A stretch of 64,000 nt of DNA from NCBI RefSeq assembly GCF_032854445.1, contig NC_088299.1, positions 4,813,001-4,877,000 of the forward strand, read 5' to 3'. The stretch is from Liolophura sinensis (taxonomy: Eukaryota; Mollusca; Polyplacophora; Chitonida; Chitonidae). Each line of letters begins with the position of its first letter. The first letter of the stretch is position 1. A program made the position numbers and the translations under genes. The notes below the pieces were generated by a model. The model made no database searches. It saw only the letters and a program-made list of their open reading frames with translations, and was not told the DNA's origin. Shown piece by piece: positions 49,273-64,000 of this stretch.

Positions 49273-50910
49273 ATGAGCACACAGTATTATAATTATTCTG
49301 GTTTTCTCATCATGATGGAGTAGTGGTGTTGTAAGAATAGAAACGATGGCTCCGTGGACTGACTGCATATCTGGAAAATTCTGTTTTGAGTGGAGTGCTG
49401 TTGTAATAGTTTTCGTTCTCAAACTATGCACGTCTTTGATAGTTTAAATTAGCACACAGTGTGTGTCCTCTTCTTAAATTCAGGGAGTAGGCTAAAAAGA
49501 AAATGACAAAAAAAAGAAAAAAATGAAGGGATGTAGTGGAAAATTTTTTTACTTCACATGAAATTGTGCTTTAGTGAATCTAGCGATACCATTTTGTTAT
49601 TATTTTGTTTTGTCTTCAAACAACCATATTTTAAGGTGTAAAAGTTGATAATGTATAAAAGCATATTTGATAATGTCATGACAGAAATATGGACCCAGCA
49701 TGAAAGATCTCAGATTTTCTATTATGTGTAAATTGTATGAGAACAATGTGAAATCGTCAGATGTCATATTTTAATGATTTTCTTCATGTACAAAATTAGA
49801 AATCACACATCTCATATATACATTTGGTGTATTATACAATTTCAGGAATGTTTGTTTGAGGTTTTACTGTTTACAATCACAACAATCACACTGCCGTTGA
49901 TAGTTTGCCCTTAAAAAATCACCAATTGTAACAATTTGCCCCTCCCCCCCCCACACACACACACAAAGTCAATTGTGACAATCAAACACCAGTTGTATGG
50001 TGTAAATTATCTCCTGTACATTTTGCATCTACTGGTTTTTGTTTCCTTTTTATTCTTTGGTAGTTTTTGAGAATGGATTTTTTATGTTTGAAGCATATTG
50101 ATGTGCACTGTGAATTGCATTAATGAAGTCGTGTTTCATTTTAATGGTTGAAAAGGTTGTGATCTACCCTATTTTTTATTACGTGTATGTCTATCAGGAG
50201 AGCATTTGTGATTTGAAGTTGTTGACATTTTTTATGAGACATCTCTAAAAGGTGTCAGTTTGTTGTTTTAATATGATGTCATTTCTATGTACATGTAGTT
50301 ATATATTCTAGGCGTCAGGATAATTATGCGAATTTTAATTACACCAAAGAAAAGAATGTAATGAATTGAATTTGAAATTTGATGTACAGCTATATCGTTT
50401 CCAGGCATTTGTAATGTACTTTTTATGTATACGACTGTTACTAGAAAAGTTGATATTGTGGTAAAAAACATTAAAAAAAGCCATCAATTTTAACAGGATT
50501 AAAAAAATGCCATGATTTGAGCTCACACTGTTGAAATTATAGTCTGTTGTAATATTAATAATGGCCTCGGTCGTCTTTGTAAGCTTTGGTTGCTTATGAA
50601 GAATGATTAAGCTGTTGTGATGGCTTTGTTTATTACATAGTGAGCGTGTTTATTATGTAATGAGTGTTTATTACGTAATAAGTGTTTGTTACATAATTAA
50701 TGTATTTATTATGTAATGAGTGTCGAAAACCTGTATATGAGGCAAGAATTGACAGGGTTTATATGATTCTCTTGTTGACTGCAAACTGCTCCTATACTTC
50801 TTCACATGGACATTCACCTACTGATATGATGTTGGTTAAATACAGTAATGCTGGTGTTGTGTGTTCTTGGTTGAATGTTTCTGTAAAGTGTACCTTAATG
50901 TGTATTTGGG
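49273..50910 (+). other. CLCN7 3' region (probable 3' UTR)
   Basis: AT-rich and without open frames of interest. No AATAAA is present on the plus strand between the stop and about 53.7 kb. ATTAAA variants occur at 50470-50475 and 50498-50503 next to A-rich stretches and could serve as poly(A) signals. A C-run with a CA repeat lies near 49938-49966, and a small (GTGTTTATTACGTAAT)-type repeat near 50635-50725. Confidence 0.4.
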
Positions 50911-51250
50911 TGTTCCCTTGGGTTGGCTATTCCAGGCCTGTTCCCTTAGCTTGGCTATTCCAGGCCTGTTCCCTTAGTTTGGCTATTCCAGGCATGTTCC
51001 CTCAGCTTGGCTATTCCAGGCCTGTTCTCTCAGCTTGGCTATTCCAGGCCTGTTCCCTCAGCTTGGCTATTCCAGGCCTGTTCTCTTAGCTTGGCTATTC
51101 CAGGACTGTTCCCTCAGCTTGGCTATTCCAGGTCTGTTCCCTTAGCTTGGCTATTTCAGGCCTTTTCCCTCAGCTTGGCTATTCCAGGCCTGTTCCCTCA
51201 GCCTGGTTATTCCAGGTCTGTTCCCTTAGCTTGGCTATTCCAGGCATGTA
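50911..51250 (+). repeat. 28-bp minisatellite, about 12 copies
   Basis: Unit TTGGCTATTCCAGGCCTGTT plus CCCTTAGC, with starts 28 bp apart (50923, 50951 and so on). Each unit contains a TTCCAG word. Open frames through it (GYSRPVP and similar) are repeat artefacts. Confidence 0.95.
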
Positions 51251-51887
51251 CCCTACTATACAGATGCACGCTTTCTTCATTGTGTACTAGTAGTTGTTGA
51301 ATGGTAATCCAAAAGATAACCTTTCATCATTTTAGTTGTTATTTAGCTGTGATTTTTATTGAATGTTAGCAGTGATATTTTTATTATTATTATTATTGTT
51401 ATTTCAAGCAAGTACACGTTAGCGACATTTTGACTGCATGATGACATTATTATAATTTGGACAATCTCTAAAGCTGTGATCAGAGTGATATGTATGAATT
51501 GAACCAGTATCTCATCATGCCTGTATAAGTAAAGAGATGACTAAGAGTTAGAAATTCAGTTTACACAGGAATAGTGCTTTATTTTGTCACAATGTTGTTA
51601 TTGTTGAGCAGTGTTAATATTTATGTGTCGTTTTTTTCTGTAGTTGTTGACTTTAATACTGAGCGATATTTATTACCCCAGAGATATAATAACTGGAAAG
51701 GAATTTGTTAACCATTTTTGTTAAAGTTTAAACCCATATATACATATAGATATATATCTGTTATGGATTGTTTCATCTTTATTTTTATACACCACAAGCT
51801 ATCCACAACTTGCATTCGTTTTTATACAGTATAGTGCTTTTGACTCTGCCCCCTACCCACCCATCATTATACCCCAGCCTGTGGCCA

Positions 51888-52100
51888 ATTCCACAAAGTC
51901 ATTTCTGATTTAAGTCAAAATTTGAAATAAGATTTCAAAGCTTGTTTTGGGGTTTTAGTAATTAAAATTCTGTACCCCACATCAATGTTAAGACAAATGC
52001 GTCAAAATTTCACTTTTCAGTAACAAAAACTAAGCGTCGTGCAGAGTTTTTAAGTTTTGACTTAAGTTAGAAAGGGCTGTGGGGAATTAGCCCCTGGTCT
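51888..52100. mobile_element. MITE-like element with long inverted ends
   Basis: The left end GTGGCCAATTCCACAAAG with GATTTAAGTCAAAATTT is the approximate complement of the right end AAGTTTTGACTTAAG...GGGCTGTGGGGAATTAGCCCC. About 210 bp with no ORF. Confidence 0.6.
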
Positions 52101-52907
52101 TGAGCTAAAAAAAAAAAATACACAAACAAAATTTATCATTCAATCTGTGTCACCATTGATGTTAAAACTACAGCTACACATTTTCGCTGATATGTAGTAT
52201 TAAAATGTAGGCTTTATATTTCAGAAGGGAAATATATGCAGGGTAATTTCTGGCATTTAAACCATTGACAAAATACATATTCTCAGCTCGCTTGTTAAAA
52301 AAGATTTTAGCTGGCTCTGAATTTGATTGGTGTTACCATGAATGTTCTTAAGTCCAGTTACAAGCATTTTCAAAGTAAGCAGTGTAGTAGGTAATTTTGA
52401 ATATTCAGTGCTTTGATGTGTATCTACCATGTAAGACAGAATTACTGCATTCATAATTTTAATATCAACTTTCCACGCTGATAATAAGATGTGCTTTATC
52501 CCACTGAAATTGTATTCATTAGGAGAATCGTCTATGCAAATTTGCATCACAGATATTGCTATAATTAGGTATGTCAGCAGTGCACATTAACAATTGTACA
52601 AAAACATGCCCTGTGAATCAGAGTTCAAACCTGATTTAAAAGACAAAAGAGTCTTTCCAGTGATCGCTCGACTTCAATTACGACAGTAAAATCATTATTA
52701 AGTTGTGGAAGCTTTTTTTGAGTCAAACTCAAAGAAACAGGAAATGGGGGAATGATGCTATGTAGACAGTGCTTTTCTATTCAATATGTAAGGACAAAAA
52801 TATATAAGTATATATATATATATATATATTCAGTATACAAGGACAAATTTTTTTTTACCACATTCATGCTGCACTTATTTTTTTCTTACAGTTTATGCTT
52901 ATGTGCA

Positions 52908-53080
52908 TAACAACCAACTGGCCTCCCACCAATACATTCGCTTTGAATTCAAATCCAGCAAAATCTGGCTTCCTCTCTGGCCATACATGGGAAGGTCAGC
53001 CAGCAATCTGGTGAAGGTCTTGGGTCTAATCCCTGGTTTCTTTCCTATTCTTGATTATGGCTTACAACACCAATCAAAAC
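52908..53080 (+). repeat. SINE-A, diverged, without A-box part
   Basis: GGCCTCCCACCAATACATTCG, GAATTCAAATCCAGC, CTTCCTCTCTGGCCATACATGG and ACAACACCAATCAAAAC follow SINE-A order with a large 3' deletion. Confidence 0.7.
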
Positions 53081-53990
53081 AATCATCTGCACTACTTCCA
53101 CCTCCCAGTTTTCATTACCAGCAATGACAAAGCAGTTGTTGTTGTACAGGCCATGAACCAATGAGGTTCATGTGTAGTACAGAAGGACGAGCCGTCTTAG
53201 ATCGAGAATGGGGCTCTGCATTTAGACTTTACGAATGGCAGCCGGAGGCTGGTGTATATACTGCAGGCATTACCACATCTTAAGGAAAGTGTGTGTGCCT
53301 CCCTAACTCAGGTAAGAGGCCCAAGTACAAGACTGGATCAAATCTGAGGAGGGTTGAGCATTTATCACAAATAGATTGTGTTTCCTTGCGGTCTCTCAGT
53401 GTTTATCCACAAGCTGCTTTCCGCCATATTGCAAATCTGCATACCAAGCATTGTTTTAGTTTTGACTTGGTCAGACCATGAAGAGAGCAGTGGATTGTCC
53501 TCAGATGAAATTAGTCCCTGTGGCTTTTTTGCTATTATTGTTGGCATGTTTGAAAACTGACGTTCAGGTCACGATACATAATCAATCAGGTTTCTACCAA
53601 AGATTTATTTTAACCATATAAACAATGAATATTACTACTTCTCTCACTGTCATAGTGTGTTGCCACGACAACCACTCTTGATATTCCTTCATTTCACCCC
53701 CAACACACACGCCGAACATTCCACTTTTTTTTTTTTTTTTACTAATAAAAGGTCCTTACGATAGTGCAGTTTGTTTTCACTGTTATTTCAAACTTCACTC
53801 GGTGTTGATGAACAGCTAAAAAGTGGAGTAAAGTTGAAAGAAAAATGGCGCCCTTTCAACACAGGGTTTTTGTTCAGACAAAAGCCAGGGTTGTTTTTTT
53901 TTTGCACTTGAATACATAAAACATATCTATGCCATGTAAATAGGTTTTGTACAAATAAAAGATGAAAAACAACATTTGAAGTTGGCATGG

Positions 53991-54298
53991 TGGTTTATTG
54001 TCATTTCTACAAACTGATTCAGTGGTTATGTAAAAGTCAAAAACAGATGTAATGTAGATGCTCTACAATTATTTAATGACATCAAAGCATGCAAATTTTC
54101 TGATTGCTGTAACATCTCGGATAACTACATAATCTCTTTTTAAGAATTTCACTTAAAAATTTTCACAGCTGAGTTTCAACCCATCACATATACATAAGAT
54201 TTCTGATGTATTGTTTTATTTACATTAATAAAATCGTAACAATATCTTTTTGTCTTCCTAGTACATATTTTCCAAGGGTGGGAAATTACAGATTTATT
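53991..54298 (-). terminator. Candidate MCM4 poly(A) signals
   Basis: AATAAA on the minus strand (TTTATT as written) occurs at 54293-54298, 54215-54220 and 53991-53996, i.e. about 200, 280 and 505 bases downstream of the MCM4 stop. Which one is used cannot be told from sequence. Confidence 0.35.
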
Positions 54299-54500
54299 AC
54301 AAAAGCTAATTTGGAAGCACTTCATTATTTACACAGCAAATGTATCCAAGAAAATACCAGAAGTTAAGGTTTTATATTTTCAACCTACAATAATCAAGGT
54401 ATACTTTCACGTAAATGAACTGCAAGTAAATACGTCAACTCCCCTTCATGGAATGCCTTTGGCAAAGATGTAAAATGATTTCTGATTGGCCACTGTTTAA

Positions 54501-64000
<9,500 letters not shown>

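Larger units (their letters stand above)
51251..54500. other. Convergent intergenic region and MCM4 3' region
   Basis: Apart from the hairpin element at 51888-52100 and a diverged SINE-A at 52908-53080, no gene is visible. A (TA)n run lies at 52808-52830. Plus-strand AATAAA occurs at 53745 and 53954. Minus-strand poly(A) candidates for MCM4 are listed separately. Confidence 0.5.

Noticed and set aside
50700-51300. Plus-strand open frames with repeated GYSRPVP-type motifs
   Set aside because: Produced by the 28-bp minisatellite downstream of the CLCN7 stop; no homology.

Overview
This is a window from an animal nuclear genome, most likely a lophotrochozoan and probably a mollusc. The basis is many short phase-consistent exons with GT-AG introns, AT-rich introns rich in TACATGTA-type words, and many copies of tRNA-derived SINEs of a kind I associate with mollusc (and brachiopod) genomes. 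Genus and species cannot be read from the window. No bacterial, viral, CRISPR or long transposon coding sequence was seen.

There are two real protein genes, arranged tail to tail. (1) Plus strand, about 5551-49272: a CLC-7-type lysosomal chloride/proton exchanger (CLCN7 family). I assembled 22 exons by hand. All junctions keep the reading frame and together they give 801 residues, close to the usual CLC-7 length of about 800. The first coding exon with the start codon is not identified. (2) Minus strand, 64000 down to 54501: the C-terminal half of the replicative helicase subunit MCM4, in 10 exons (464 residues plus stop), with the complete AAA+ ATPase core. Its 5' part lies beyond the right edge. 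The stop codons are 5.2 kb apart, and that gap holds the 3' regions of both genes, a 28-bp minisatellite and a hairpin element.

Layout: 1-3757 non-coding, AT-rich, possibly 5' intron of CLCN7; 3758-5550 a 77-bp minisatellite; 5551-49272 CLCN7 exons in large repeat-filled introns; 49273-54500 convergent intergenic region; 54501-64000 MCM4.

The most unusual signal is how often local duplications involve CLCN7 splice sites. The 77-bp minisatellite (23 copies) ends exactly at the acceptor of the first visible exon. A second tandem array (40315-41032) repeats the acceptor and first about 43 nt of the first CBS-domain exon at least 8 times before the real one. The exon with the GSGIP chloride-selectivity motif is followed by two decayed partial copies of itself. 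A SINE inserted across a splice donor, so its target-site duplication created a second donor-like copy. Other minisatellites (24, 61, 21 and 66 bp units) start within roughly 75-130 bp of exon ends or lie deeper in introns. These are read from the sequence; effects on splicing are inference.
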